Positions 8,992 to 18,593 of a stretch of DNA of 64,000 bases are shown piece by piece; within the stretch, counting starts at the first letter, position 1; the number at the start of each line of letters is the position of its first letter. The DNA comes from Tetraselmis striata (lineage: Eukaryota > Chlorophyta > Chlorodendrophyceae > Chlorodendrales > Chlorodendraceae): NCBI GenBank assembly GCA_006384855.1, contig VCJN01001741.1, forward strand, positions 62,001 through 126,000. Direction: 5' to 3'. The translations under genes were made by a program, and so were the position numbers. The notes beneath the pieces were generated by a model. That model had not been told where the DNA came from. It made no database searches and worked only from the letters and a program-made list of their open reading frames with translations.

Positions 8992-10564
8992 CTAAGTGAA
9001 CATGTAGCCCAGAGCCATAAGGCCGCACATACCCGCAATCGCGCCCGCATGCGGCTTCTTTGACTGGGAGAATTTGTAGCCCATGTAGCCGCCAAGCAGC
9101 AGAACAACCGCTGAGGGGACAGCAGAGGAAGGGGAGGGTAGGCATGTTCATCCTGCTGCTAGACGCACTGTTAGTGAAGGTAGCAGGCTGGGGGGGGGGG
9201 GGGGGGGGTGAAGCAGATACCACGCAAGGACACGGGGATCAGGGGGTGTGGGGTGGGTTGGAGCAGTACCGAGCGCCAAGCGAATGCCCAGGACGTTGGT
9301 GGGGTCCGCCATGAGGGAGGCACAGAACATGAGGGTGGCAGCGATTCCAAAGGACGCATACAGGGACTGCATGCTGCCCTTCTTCAGGTAGCCCATCAGT
9401 CCTCCAACTGTGCAATACGCAGACGTGTTATTGTCATTGACCTACCTGGGTGGTCAAGCAGTTCGCCAAGGATGGCCGCGCATCCTCATCAGATACGTGC
9501 CGTGGAATGGTGAGGACGGGGTTTGGCAGATGTCAAAGGGCTCACCAATAATGAGGAAAGCAAACAGTCCGGTCCAGCTCCCCATGGGACTGCCCGAAGC
9601 ACCGCTCCCGCCAGCACCGCCACCGCCACCGCCGCCACTGCCGCCACGGCGTCCACCGCGAGAGCCGCCACCGCCATTGGCTGCTGCGGAGCCAGCGCAT
9701 ATCAAAGCATGTAAGCTGCATGTTCGTACTTGCCGCACCGGCGGGGAATCATAATCAATGTCGGAGTATAATTACGTGATCGCAGTCACGAGGGAGAAGA
9801 ATGAGGGCGTGGATGTTCGCACCGGAGTACTTGACAAGGCCATACTTCGGGGCGCCAATCGCAGCTGTGCGGATGGTGTAGTCGGGGATGCCTATGTCCC
9901 TGGTTGTTCAGGGCGCAGCAGTCACACAGGCAGCATGCTGCTCATCAGACATCATTCGACGCATCCCAGGCGGTCTAGCGCCAGCCTATGGCTGCTGTAT
10001 TCCCTATCTAACGGGGCGCATACTTCGCAATTGACGTCGGAGATACAGTCGTTCTCTGCAGTAAATTGCGCTGCGCCTTCGGGCAACGTGCAAGTAGAGT
10101 GCAAAGTGCAAGCGTCGGACGTGTCCACAAGAAGTGGTTTATCTCCACTAGGTAGGCGATGGCCCACTCCGGGCGTACCAGTATGGTTTCCTGACGGGGC
10201 CAGGAGCTGACTCGCTGGCCGTAGGTTTAGCGACCGCACGCCGCAAGGCCAGGTCACCCGCTCCTTTCACTGCGTAGTCAGGCACGCCCGGCAGCTTGGG
10301 TGCGCCGGGGATAAACGGGTGCGGCACGAAGTCCACTCCGCCGTCGGTGGTGCTAGTTGCCGCTGGAGGGGGCTGCCCGCGCAGCGAGGTCACTCGACCC
10401 GGTGGCCACACGAGGTCCAACTTGAAGCCAGCGACGACGCGCGGGGTGGTATTGCGCCGAAGTGCCCTGCCTGGGAGCTGTGGGCCTGCGGCCGCGCAGG
10501 GTCGTAGCAGGGTCGCGGGAGGAGCGCAAGGCGACTGGCAAGAGACAACGTTCGACATCTTCAA
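8992..10564 (-). CDS. FAX/TMEM14-family protein with plastid-type N-terminus
   Basis: Five exons on the minus strand: 10564-10179, 9899-9823, 9683-9546, 9407-9270 and 9110-8992, all GT-AG and in phase, totalling 285 residues. The C-terminal about 90 residues form the TMEM14 domain: GLFAFLIIVGGLMGYLKKGS, then SLYASFGIAATLMFCASLMA, then a hairpin with GGYMGYKFSQSKKPHAGAIAG. Before it is a Gly/Ser-rich linker (about 157-185), as seen in plant FATTY ACID EXPORT proteins, and an N-terminus rich in Ser/Ala/Arg that looks like a transit peptide. FAX proteins export fatty acids across the plastid inner envelope; that function is inferred from family and layout. Residues about 60-155 (containing two PDY motifs) match nothing I know, so exons 1-2 are less certain than exons 3-5. 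A 20-nt poly-C run (sense) sits in the last intron. Confidence 0.78.
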
Positions 10565-10659
10565 GGAACTTCCCGGGATATAGGGCAGAGAGGGCCAGGC
10601 AGAGCGAAGGGGGAGTAGGTTAAAATATATTGTGCGGTTTCGGGGCGGGAAGGGGGACC

Positions 10660-10692
<33 letters not shown>

Positions 10693-11696
10693 TGCTGGCT
10701 GGAGCACAATAGGGTGCCCGCTACTGAGCATCAGGAGCGTGGCGGCGGCGATACATGTTTTTTTATGTTTTTTTTTTCGTCCCCGGGACAGGACAGAGTG
10801 TATTATACAGTAGGCGCCTTTAGATACGGGTGGACGAGACGGTGGAGGGTTTTAATCTAATCAAAAGCAACTCGTCCACGCGAACTGAGCCAGCGTCCGC
10901 AGCGTCAGCGTCCGCAGCCAAACCCACGTGGCAGCCTCTTGCTGCGCGCGTCTATAACCCTTACCGACCACAAGTGATGTGAAGACTCCCCGCGGAGCAG
11001 CCTAGGATCGACCAGCTGGTGGGTGTGATCCCGCCTGCAGCAGGTAGCCTTCAGCACGCCCGCCTCGCCTTGCGCCCGTTGTGGGTACCGTAACATCCAA
11101 GCCTTCGTACTCGTACTTCTTACAACCGACGGTAGCAGCTGCTATGCATCAGTCAGGAGTCGTCATCGTCGTACCCGTAGACACCCTCCCCCCCACCCGC
11201 GCCCTCCCCCCTCCCCCCCGCCCCACACACACTCCTTCGTGTGGCTCGCGCCCTGGATTCGATATGCCGCGGCCTGCGGTAGCGCTAGCGTCAACCGTTG
11301 TTGCCGGCACCTTCAATTATCGCATTAACTTTGCGCTGGGTGCGCGGTCGATGAACAGCGCGGTTCTCCATGGAGGCGGTGATAAGTACTACGGAACTAC
11401 GCGCGGGTTGCGTCGTCGCACAGGAACGCCGACACCTGTTGTCGGCGCTGTGGGCAACCTCCAAACTGCGTCTGAACGTCTAGCGAACTGGTCGAGCGAC
11501 ATTCGTGTGGCGTATTGCCCTGCAGCAGCATGTGCGCAACTACATGTGCTTGAGGGGCCCGCGAGCTTGGCTGCCGGCTAGGGGCTGCGCGAAGTACTAC
11601 GTTGTGCCTCTCACTGCCTGTTTGCGCCCCGCCGCTCTGGCTCTGCAGGACACGTATCTCCAGCCCTCTGAACCACGTAGATTGGGTCTTATAGAT
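10565..11696. other. Intergenic; long poly-G tract
   Basis: Divergent spacer between the FAX-like gene and the Cys-rich gene. It holds a poly-G run of about 28 nt at 10662-10690, a T-rich stretch near 10757-10780 and C-rich/CA microsatellite at 11188-11232. Open frames here look like chance. Promoters for both genes presumably lie here, but I can point to no specific element. Confidence 0.4.
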
Positions 11697-12933
11697 ATGG
11701 CAACTACCACCGAGGTTGGGCCATGCGACTGCGGTGCAGGGCTTGCCACGCTGGCAATGCCCATCGGCAAGGGCGCAGCCCGCTGGTGCCCCAAATGCCC
11801 CAACAAACCCTCCAACGCCATCAAGAAGTGCGAATGCCGGCGCAAGAAGGCCCGCTTCGGGCTGCCTGGGGAGGACCCCTCTGAGGCGCGCTGGTGTGCA
11901 GACTGCCCGGGCCTGGTACCAGGTGCCGTAAACATTGTGGACGCCGCTCGTGGCGCAGATGGGCCGCAGGCCCCCGCTGTAGCGGATCCCAACGCCAAGT
12001 GCGTGTGCGGCAAGGCAACCCCCACCCTGGCACTGCCAATCCAGCCCAAGTACGCTCGCTGGTGCGAGGAGTGCCCCGACAAGCCCAAGAATGCTGTGCC
12101 GACAGCAGGCCGATGCGAGTGTGGCCGGCGCAAGGCGCCCAACATGGGCCTAGAGGGCGAAGCTCCCAAGTGGTGCCCCAACTGCCCCACCAAGCCCGCC
12201 GAGGCGGTGGTGCTGGTGGAGGACCCGGTGCCCGATGAGGCGGCCCCGCGCCAGAGCGGCCCACAGCCGCCTCAGGACGGCTCGGTGGACCCCCCGCGGA
12301 ACTGCGTGTGCGGAAAGACAACTGCCAACCTGGCACTGCCAATCCAGCTATGGCTGCCAAAATGGTGCTCAGAGTGCCCAGAGAGGCCACGCAACGCGTG
12401 TGACATCGCCCTGCGCTGCATGTGCCAGCGGCGTAAGGCCAGCTTTGCCCTGCCCGGGGAGAAGGCCCAGTGGTACGTATTGTTTAGGGCTGTACAGTTT
12501 CGGCAAGCCAGGCGGTGCACTTCCCTTGGTCACTCTGACTGTGTGAGTGGCGGGATGCAGGTGTGCGCTGTGCACTGCAAGGCCAGAGGAGGCGGTTGAT
12601 GTGCGCAAGTCTAGGGGCCAGCAGGCGCCGGAGTCTGACAACCGCGGCAGCGGCATCTTTGATGCGCGATGCGCCTGCGGCAACCCTGCTACGCTTGCGC
12701 TGCCAGTATACGCGCACTTGGGCGGCAAGTGGTGCCCAGAGTGCGCTGACAAGCCGCGCAACGCCGTCACCATCGCGGCACGCTGCGAGTGCGGCGCTGC
12801 CAAGGCGTACCTTGGCCTGCTGGAGCATTACACAAAGGGGATTCAAGGCGCCAAGTGGTGCGACAAGTGCCCGAACCTGCCTGCGGAGGCTGTGAACTAC
12901 AAGAAGAGACCGGTGCCCGAGGGTGGCCTCTAG
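11697..12933 (+). CDS. Cys-rich eight-repeat protein, EsV-1-7-like zinc-binding candidate
   Basis: Two exons, 11697-12472 and 12561-12933 (GT-AG, phase 2), give 382 residues starting MATTTEVGPCDCG. The protein consists of eight units of about 33-37 residues, each C-x-C-x(16-22)-W-C-x2-C followed by a Pro and an Ala/Val pair. Units alternate in two types: odd ones read LALPI...RWC..CP.KP.NAV, even ones read RRKA..GL.GE...WC..CP..P.EAV, so it arose by duplication of a two-unit block. The spacing recalls the EsV-1-7 cysteine motif (brown algae, some viruses and other algae), but there the pattern is C-x4-C-x16-C-x2-H; here the last ligand is Cys and the first pair is closer. Metal binding is inferred. 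No signal peptide or membrane segment. An upstream in-frame ATG at 11505 gives a less plausible extension. The intron falls inside unit 6, after its Trp codon begins. Function unknown. Confidence 0.82.
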
Positions 12934-14331
12934 ACCTTCTCAGACCCCCAGGCCAGCCAATGTGCCTGCGCCGCCCTCCCCCCCCCCCCCCCCCCCCCCA
13001 CACACACACATCTTCCCCTACCATCCCTTTTGATCCCTTCCTCTCCACGTCTGAATTTATGTAATTCGATTGCCAACAAACTGCATTTGGTGATGGCACC
13101 AATCCTCAAGGCACTGATGCCCCCCCCCCCCCCCCCTTTCCTCTGAATGATCCAACCTTCTGTTTTCCTAGGGACTGCTTTAAGTAACGGAGCTCAGTAG
13201 GCTGTGTGCCAATTGGCATCTAAAGCACTGCCGTGCGGAGCGACCGGCCCTACCCCCCTCCCCCCCCCCCCCCTTCCTGAAGTGGACGTTGCATTCCCTT
13301 CTCATGGGGGGTGACGACCGCGCCCTCGCCATCAACAACGGATTCCCCGAGTTATGGGCCCAGAGTACCTGGGCGACTGAACCCAGGACTTGCATGCTGT
13401 ACATAATAATTGCATTGATGCGACTTTGCAGCTCATCGCCGCTGTGCATCGGCTCTTTCGCTGGTCAATTGTACCTATTGCCGTGAGAGGTAGATGCAAG
13501 CTGCTGCAAGTTTGAGTGCGTGACGATGTGGCAGCCTTTTTACAGCACAGTAATGTATCCGGGTGCTATTATTGCTACTACACAACATTGCCCAGCGGAG
13601 ACGATGTACACTACTAGTATGAAGTTGCCGATAAAAAAAGTGTTGGTCATATCAGAAGTCGCTTTTGGATGTTTTAAACATAGCGTGCAAAGACACGGTC
13701 ATGGAGGAGCTGGGGGCGTGCCTCTGCGCCCGCGGGGCGCGTGTCCGGTGCCGGCAGAGGTATGACTGCGTCAATCTCCTTGATGGCGGCGGCCTTCTCC
13801 GCGTTTTTGGCAGCGGCGATGGTGGCCTCGACCTGGCTGATGAGTCAGTGGCCCTGAGGGGTGTGCGAAGTTGAAGCCATGCATGTTTGAACTTTGGAAG
13901 GAGGGGGAGTTCTTAGTCAGGTGGACAGAGAGCATACTGATAACGGAAAACCGCGAGATTAAACGAGCAGCTCGGGGCTGCCAGGCATGGGTTATGTAGA
14001 GGCTAAGCACTGCTGGGACGCACGGGTCCAGACGTCGCGACCCTGGGCAGCTCGATCTTCTGCACGAAACCGGGATTTCGCTGCAGTGTATAAGTATTGT
14101 ACGTCCTGCTTTCGATACATAGCATATCTTCGGGGAGATCATAGGAACCTTGGCTATCCCAATACAAATAGCTCGCGGAGGTCTGCCAAATCCGGCTCAG
14201 TTCCAGTACAGTTCCAGTTCCAGCTTGTAAATCGCAGATATGACAAGACTTCCGTCTCGCCTCTACCCGCTCTTGCACCCATCACCCCTGGCCTGCCCGA
14301 CTGTATCACGGCTCCCAGCCCGAGACGCCCA
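12934..14331. other. Intergenic, C-tracts; no firm gene
   Basis: Follows the Cys-rich gene. A TGTAA motif at 13060-13064, 127 nt after the stop, is a candidate polyadenylation signal. Poly-C runs lie near 12977-12999, 13120-13137 and 13256-13273. On the minus strand 13690-13845 there is a protein-like segment (EATIAAAKNAEKAAAIKEID), possibly a lone terminal exon, but I cannot extend it or name it. Confidence 0.35.
13060..13064 (+). promoter_or_regulatory. Candidate TGTAA polyadenylation signal, Cys-rich gene
   Basis: TGTAA in ATTTATGTAATTCG, 127 nt after the stop codon. Confidence 0.35.
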
Positions 14332-14336
14332 GAAGG

Positions 14337-14562
14337 TGTTGGAATCTGCCCGATACCCTAGCACCGGCCGATACCCTAGCACCGGCCGGGCACATGTCCC
14401 GCGCGCCTTTGCGCGCGCGTGCCTGTCTCCCGGCCCGCGGGGCGCTCTGCTTTCACTCTCTTCCTGTCCACAGTCCCCGCAGCTCGAGCCCGGCTCGCTG
14501 CTCCCACTGTAAGATGCTCCGAGCACTTCCACTCACCATCACCTCCGCGGTTGAGCCGTTTA
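14337..14562 (+). repeat. 5' LTR of the TRIM-like element
   Basis: Begins TGTTGGAATCTGCCCGATAC and ends GTTGAGCCGTTTA. It contains an 18-bp internal duplication (ATACCCTAGCACCGGCCG twice). The insertion flank GAAGG precedes it directly. Confidence 0.85.
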
Positions 14563-14749
14563 GGTTATGGGCCCTCACAGGTCACGTGGGCGCGCGAGCG
14601 GGGTACAGGGAGAAGTCCGTGCGTTCGGCGCACGTCCGGAGTCGTTCGAAAAACGGCCGAGGCGGCTGCCACAAGGGCGCCGAAAACTAGGCCACAAGGG
14701 GCGAGGGATGCACGCTGAGCCTCCGGGGCCAGTACACAACCCTCCCCAC

Positions 14750-14871
14750 ACCGTATCGGGGTTCCGCCTACCGGCCCGAGAGAGCCAGCCTCCGGATTTG
14801 CGCTCAACATACCGTATCGGGGTTCCGCCTACCGGCCCGAGAGAGCCAGCCTCCGGGGCTGCGCTCAACAG
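14750..14871. repeat. 61-bp tandem pair inside the TRIM-like element
   Basis: A unit starting ACCGTATCGGGGTTCCGCCT begins at 14750 and 14811; copies are almost identical apart from an ATTT/GGGC difference near the end of the unit. Confidence 0.85.
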
Positions 14872-15731
14872 ACAAGTCCCCGGGATGTTGTCGAACCACT
14901 GTTGTACTTAGCTTGTAGATTCAAACCTCAAAAATAGAATTCGAAAACACACCTTGCGTCGAGCCAGGCCGTCACACGTCGTGGTTCCACTAGGAATACT
15001 GGAGGCATACGGCGAAACGACCGGCGAGCCTGCTGGTAGCTTTTGCTTACTGGAAGGACCGCCGGACGATCGTCGCGTAGCAGCTGTGCGGACCCTTGGA
15101 CCCCGGACAGCGATAACACAGTGGAGCGTTTCCGCGGAGCGCGTCCTTTACCAGCCATCCAAGATCCTCGCAGCAAGAACCACACGCGAACCGCCCAGGC
15201 GCCTACCTACACAAATCCCGCCTATCACGTCATGCCTGCCACCTTCGACGGAGTGAACGACCATTGTGGTGCTGCTGTCCACTCGCCGACCGCGCGTATG
15301 GGGCTAGCAACTGCGAGGCAGCACTGCTACTGGGTGCCAGCAGCTCAGCTACGAGCAGCCGCCCGCCCTGTGCTCCCCCGCCTGCGCGTTGGCTACCAGC
15401 AGCTCGTGCTCAGCAGCCCCGCTGCTCGCGGAGAGGCTGCCAGAAGCATCTTGCGCGGCGCATTTCCCGGCATCGCACATGGCACGAGGATGACGCCCTC
15501 GCGGCCTCATCACCAGCCAGCTCCGGCTCACCAGCTCCACAGTGGGGCGACAGTACAGCATGGAGCAGTGCACGCGGAAGCGCGTCTCCCGGAAGCTATC
15601 AAGAATGTATAGAGTAGTCGCTATTAATTACTGCTGCTATTCAGTACTGTATTAGCGACAGATTCCGAATATTGTTCCAATTGCACACAGCGGTCAAACG
15701 GAGATGACCCCCGTGTACAATTGAGGGGGGC

Positions 15732-15955
15732 TGTTGGAATCTGCCCGATACCCTAGCACCGGCCGATACCCTAGCACCGGCCGGGCACATGTCCCGCGCG
15801 CCTTTGCGCGCGTGCCTGTCTCCCGGCCCGCCGGGCGCTCAGCTTTCACTCTCTTCATGTCCACAGTCCCCGCAGCTCGAGCCCGGCTCGCTGCTCCCAC
15901 TGTAAGATGCTCCGAGCACTTCCACTCACCATCACCTCCGCGGTTGAGCCGTTTA
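15732..15955 (+). repeat. 3' LTR of the TRIM-like element
   Basis: Matches the 5' LTR over its whole length and is followed directly by the target duplication GAAGG. The preceding G run at 15725-15730 is the likely polypurine tract. Confidence 0.85.
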
Positions 15956-15960
15956 GAAGG

Positions 15961-16829
15961 GGCCGAGGGTAACGCTCACCTTAGAATCGCAGCAGTGCCG
16001 GTGGCCGAGCTGCGTCGTGTGGGAGAGGACACTCCGCGATTAATTGGTTGCGCCGCCTAGTAAGCGTTGCCGAGGTGCTCAAGGACTTATTCGTGGGCAA
16101 CAAGGACAAAGGCAGCGCCGAGTTGACTATGTTGGCACGCCACCTCGCGGGCCGAGAGCAATTGGTGGCGCTGAACTCATCTGCCGACCAGACACACTAT
16201 ATATATGGCGTTGTACGACAGCCTTTTGGTGCGTGTTTCGGGCAACGGCCTGCCGCCATCACGGTGCGGCGCACCGCAGAAGGATGGCTAGCGCTGCCCC
16301 CACGCACCGGCTAGAAACACGCCGCACTGCGGCAACTACAAATCTCACGGTCTTACTACAGATTCTGGCAAGGGACGAGCACAGGCGGACGGTCGCCTGG
16401 CCGGTGGCGGTTTGCTGCATCTGCGCAAAACACAGGGGGAGCACTTGGAGGTCGATAATCCGGACGAGGTGGTGCGGTGTGAGTTCAAGCGAAGAACGTA
16501 AAGACCGAGTGACCGGGTGAGCTGAGAGCTGAGGGCTGAACGGCCACAGCGGTAGCAGCAAGTAGCAGCGACATACAGCAGGTCAGCGCGCGGCAGCATA
16601 GCACTACATGGACTGGTGGATACGGCCACCATATGGTTTGGTTGCCTTGACGCTGACTGTAATTTGCTGATGGTTTCAATAAGTGCACCACCCGCCCCTC
16701 TCCGTTTTATGCTTGCATATATGGCAGGAAAGACCCTCCTGCACACAATATGCATTGAAAGAGTTCTGCTTAAATGAGTCCTGCTTAAATGTAATAGGCT
16801 TTTTCTTTTCCCAGTACTTTCCGTGCATT
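15961..16829. other. Unassigned spacer between two LTR elements
   Basis: One frame (16048-16314, 88 codons, containing VLKDLFVGNKDKGSAEL) looks protein-like but I do not recognise it and find no partner exons. The remainder shows nothing recognisable. Confidence 0.3.
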
Positions 16830-16834
16830 CTCTT

Positions 16835-17327
16835 TGTCGGAGGGAGATTTGTCGAAGTGATGGCTGAGTGGCACTGTCACTTGGGGGAGAGTCGGCGACA
16901 GTCGGCGTGTGCGCGTCGAATCACGTCGAGTGCCAGCAAGCGAGATGCAAACTGGGAAGGCAAAGGGTTGCTGTGAGCCATGGGCGATGGACGAAAGGTA
17001 GTCGCTGTCGCCGTAGTGATTGCTGAGTGGCACCGTTACTGGAGAGAGTAGGTGAGTCGGGAGTTTCGGGGAAGAGCAGTTGACTGAATTTACAGCAGAG
17101 GCCGAGGCTGACAATTTATACCAGCCGGCTAGATGTCGATTAGTGCACACACCGCTCCATGAAAGAGGCAATATGGCAAATAAGAAGTCTAAGTGCCGTA
17201 CTGTGGTAGCATCTGGGTGTCGTGCATCTTAGGCACATGTACGGCAGCGCCAGCACTTCACTAGAAAATGCGGATTTCACAGAGAGAAAATGCGGATTCA
17301 GGGTACCGGGGTACCCTGGATCCAACA
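16835..17327 (-). repeat. 3' LTR of the copia element
   Basis: On the plus strand it runs from TGTCGGAGGG to GGATCCAACA and aligns along its whole length with 24398-24899, with scattered substitutions and small indels that indicate an old insertion. Confidence 0.9.
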
Positions 17328-17472
17328 CCCCTTCTCATCCTGTGGAATCCCGCGGGCGCATGACTGATGGCGGCAGATAGAGGCGCAACGGAAGGCTCCT
17401 CGGATGACCCCATCAGGAAAGCGCGGAAATTAAGATAGGTAGTCAGTGACAGCGCCTTAGTGAAGAAGTCGG

Positions 17473-17736
17473 TCAGCTGGTAGGAGTGTAGTGCATGTCG
17501 ATGATGCCGTCTTGGCAGAGTTGGGCCGCATACTGAAACTTGAGGTCAATGTGGCGTTGCGCACCTGTAATCATATCATGTTTCACCTGAACGATGCACG
17601 CCGGGTTGTCCTCGCATACCCGCACTGGTTCAGTGGTGGGGTGGCTGAGCTGGCGCTGAAGAATCCGAATAAATGCCAGGCATTTGCAAGCCATGCAGAG
17701 CGCCACGAGCTCCGCCTCGGCAGTAGACAGGGCCAC
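17473..17736 (-). pseudogene. Copia RNase H domain
   Basis: An open frame of 87 residues with the copia RNase H hallmarks: the start STAEAELVAL (acidic residue in the STAEAE motif), CEDNPACI (the DN-type motif) and KFQYAAQL near the end (with HIDLKF just before it). The N-terminal part of RNase H upstream is in another frame, so this is a remnant. Confidence 0.85.
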
Positions 17737-17739
17737 GCT

Positions 17740-18580
17740 CTTCTAAACCTGCGCGCGGCAGGCGACTGTAGGGTCATGAAAGTCGGTATCCGGCGTGCAG
17801 GGCAGGCGGCGAGGCGTGCACTCCGTCATGTTGAAGGTAATCAGAATATGTCGTTGATGTATTTCTCCCCATGCAGGTGGATCACGCCTCCCGGCTTGCG
17901 GTCAATGGCCATTCCAAGAAGCCATGTTCATAGGCCGTAGTGGTCGCATCAAACGTAGTGAAGAGAGAAGTCTGAAAACGCCCATGGATGTTGGATGATG
18001 GGGAGGTAGCTAGCATGATGTCATCAATGTAGACGCATAGGATGGCCAGCAGGAATCCATCGGCGGCAAGCAGCGTCCATACGCAGGGATCGCACTCGGA
18101 GTCGATGAAACCGAAGTCACGGAGAAAGGAAGAAACGCGCAGAAACCGTGCCTTGGGTGCCTGCGGCAGGCCGTAGAGTGCCTTAACGAGTTTCCAAGCT
18201 TGGTCCTTGCGGCTGTAGCCGGGGCGGGGGGGGGGGGGGGGGGGGGGGGGGTGTGAGGGGCGGGGTAGACGTAGACATCTTCATCGAGGTTAGCATTGAG
18301 GAAGGCACAGGTGACGTCGAACTTGTATAGATCCCAGTCGAGTTAAACTGCGAGAGCAATAGTGGTGCGCAAGGCGATGAAGCTGATGACTGGGGCATAG
18401 GTCTTGGTGTCATCATAGTTCTCGCCGGCGGTGAGTTGATCGCCGCGGACGACCACTATGGCCTTGCGCTTGATGAAGTTGCCATCCTTGTCGTGTTTCT
18501 CCGCGAAGGCCCACGCCGTCTGTATGCATGATGATCGCTGACGGGTTGTCGCGTCAAAGCTCAGGGACGCTGATCTAGTC
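17740..18580 (-). pseudogene. Copia reverse transcriptase, main part
   Basis: At the upstream end (18343-18580) the frame reads the fingers/palm start: AWAFAEKHDKDGNF, then VVVRGDQLTAGENYDDTKTYAPV, the standard copia RT block. Further on, TACATTGATGAC on the minus strand (18020-18031) encodes the active-site YIDD box. Stops and frame changes and a 30-nt poly-G tract (about 18222-18251, poly-C in sense) break it. The start of the domain lies beyond the inserted element, at 20834-21008. Confidence 0.85.
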
Positions 18581-18593
18581 TCCATCTTGGTGA

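Larger units (their letters stand above)
14337..15955 (+). mobile_element. TRIM-like non-autonomous LTR retrotransposon
   Basis: A 1,619-bp element flanked by the 5-bp direct repeat GAAGG (14332-14336 and 15956-15960). LTRs of 226 and 224 bp start TGTTGGAATC and end CCGTTTA; they differ by a 2-bp indel and a few substitutions. Directly after the 5' LTR is GGTTATGGGCCC (14563-14574), which resembles the complement of the anticodon arm of initiator Met-tRNA, the primer type used by copia-like elements. Directly before the 3' LTR is a purine run TTGAGGGGGG (15721-15730). The 1.17-kb interior has no gag or pol motif and holds a 61-bp tandem duplication, so the element must be mobilised in trans. 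Terminal repeats ending TA rather than CA are unusual. Confidence 0.85.

Noticed and set aside
9758..10210. 150-codon plus-strand frame opposite the FAX-like exons
   Set aside because: Shadow of exon 2 and introns of the minus-strand gene, whose five exons fit in phase.
16048..16314. 88-codon frame as a host gene disrupted by the TRIM-like element
   Set aside because: Joining sequence across the GAAGG target site gives stops in the frames I tried, so there is no sign that the element split this frame.
18183..18416. Proline-rich frame in the copia RT region
   Set aside because: Produced by the poly-C tract; the real RT frame with YIDD lies elsewhere.
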